Origin: Actinomycetota bacterium
Lineage (GTDB): Bacteria > Actinomycetota > CADDZG01 > WHSQ01
Assembly (NCBI GenBank): GCA_030446465.1
Contig: JAUJNI010000002.1
Coordinates: 881,273-945,272, forward strand
Length of the DNA stretch: 64,000 nt
Direction: 5' to 3'
Part shown: positions 63,925 through 64,000 of the stretch, one piece after another
Position numbering within the stretch: the stretch's first letter is position 1
Layout: each line of letters opens with the position of its first letter
The notes under the pieces: generated by a model
What the model saw: only the letters and a program-made list of their open reading frames with translations
Database searches by the model: none
Told to the model about the DNA's origin: nothing
Translations under genes and position numbers: made by a program

Positions 63925-64000
63925 TCAGACGACGACACGCAGGATTTCCTCTATCGAGGTGATGCCGGCCTTGACCTTGGCCATGCCGTCGTGGCGCAGC
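63925..64000 (-). CDS. pilB: Type IV pilus extension ATPase PilB, C-terminal end
   Basis: Only the last 25 codons are inside the window: LRHDGMAKVKAGITSIEEIL before the stop, the typical C-terminus of PilB/GspE ATPases. The pilB-pilT-pilC order confirms it. Confidence 0.8.
   Translation of the reverse strand, partial: LRHDGMAKVKAGITSIEEILRVVV

Noticed and set aside
1-64000. tRNA and rRNA genes
   Set aside because: No cloverleaf or rRNA-like segment was recognised by eye; a dedicated tRNA scan would be decisive.

Overview
The window is GC-rich with tightly packed, mostly minus-strand operons. An actinobacterial integration host factor (mIHF), a LexA box of the TCGAAC-N4-GTTCGA type, a PriA without a recognisable Walker A motif and the order pyr operon - mihF - gmk - rpoZ - coaBC - metK - priA - def - fmt all point to Actinomycetota. 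Type IV pili, a fused AroK-AroB and WhiG/sigma-28-type promoters suggest a deep-branching or uncultivated member; I cannot name the genus. Coordinates are for the + strand and operons are described in the direction of transcription.

Region 1 (1-12.8 kb): 3' end of a PASTA-type penicillin-binding protein, a secreted phosphoesterase, then the translation block infC-rpmI-rplT-trmH-(orphan histidine kinase)-pheS-pheT-argF-mpg. infC appears to start at ATC. Divergent from it are a DUF1844 gene with a leaderless-type promoter and a DUF222/HNH (13E12-type) gene whose start codon lies inside a perfect LexA box. Region 2 (12.8-22.9 kb): ribD-ribE-ribBA-ribH behind an FMN riboswitch, then metK-priA-def-fmt-rpe-(REC-GGDEF). 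priA and fmt both seem to need CTG start codons. Region 3 (23-28.3 kb): two secreted proteins, one metzincin-like with the first zinc-binding His replaced by Gln, a PadR regulator pair, and mihF-gmk-rpoZ-coaBC.

Region 4 (28.3-41.2 kb): a complete pyrimidine operon pyrR-pyrB-pyrC-carA-carB-pyrK-pyrD-pyrF-pyrE. Between carA and carB lie a 35-residue basic protein and a frameshifted VOC gene; after pyrE follow a broken ECF sigma gene and a frameshifted membrane partner. The pyrR leader holds a PyrR-binding hairpin next to a ribosome binding site, a 14-codon leader ORF and an intrinsic terminator. Region 5 (41.2-47.7 kb): an RTX-repeat protein and aroC-aroKB-aroQ-pepQ-efp-nusB.

Region 6 (47.8-52.7 kb) is an accessory island between aroC and the pilus genes: an IS3-type element, an IS110-type element with a structured non-coding end, small membrane proteins and a decayed Rhs (YD-repeat) gene. 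It is bounded by two direct copies, about 145 bp each, of the 3' end of the adjacent pilus gene; the aroC-proximal copy is decayed. Region 7 (52.7-64 kb) is a type IV pilus locus: pilB (partial), pilT, pilC, pilA, fimT/V/W/X-like pseudopilins, an HTH gene, pilM-N-O and a PilP-position protein. pilA is preceded by a TAAA-N16-GCCGATAA promoter and directly by a c-di-GMP-I riboswitch; closely similar promoters precede the HTH-pilMNO unit and pilT. This points to joint control of piliation by a WhiG-like sigma factor and cyclic di-GMP, and is the most notable system in the window.
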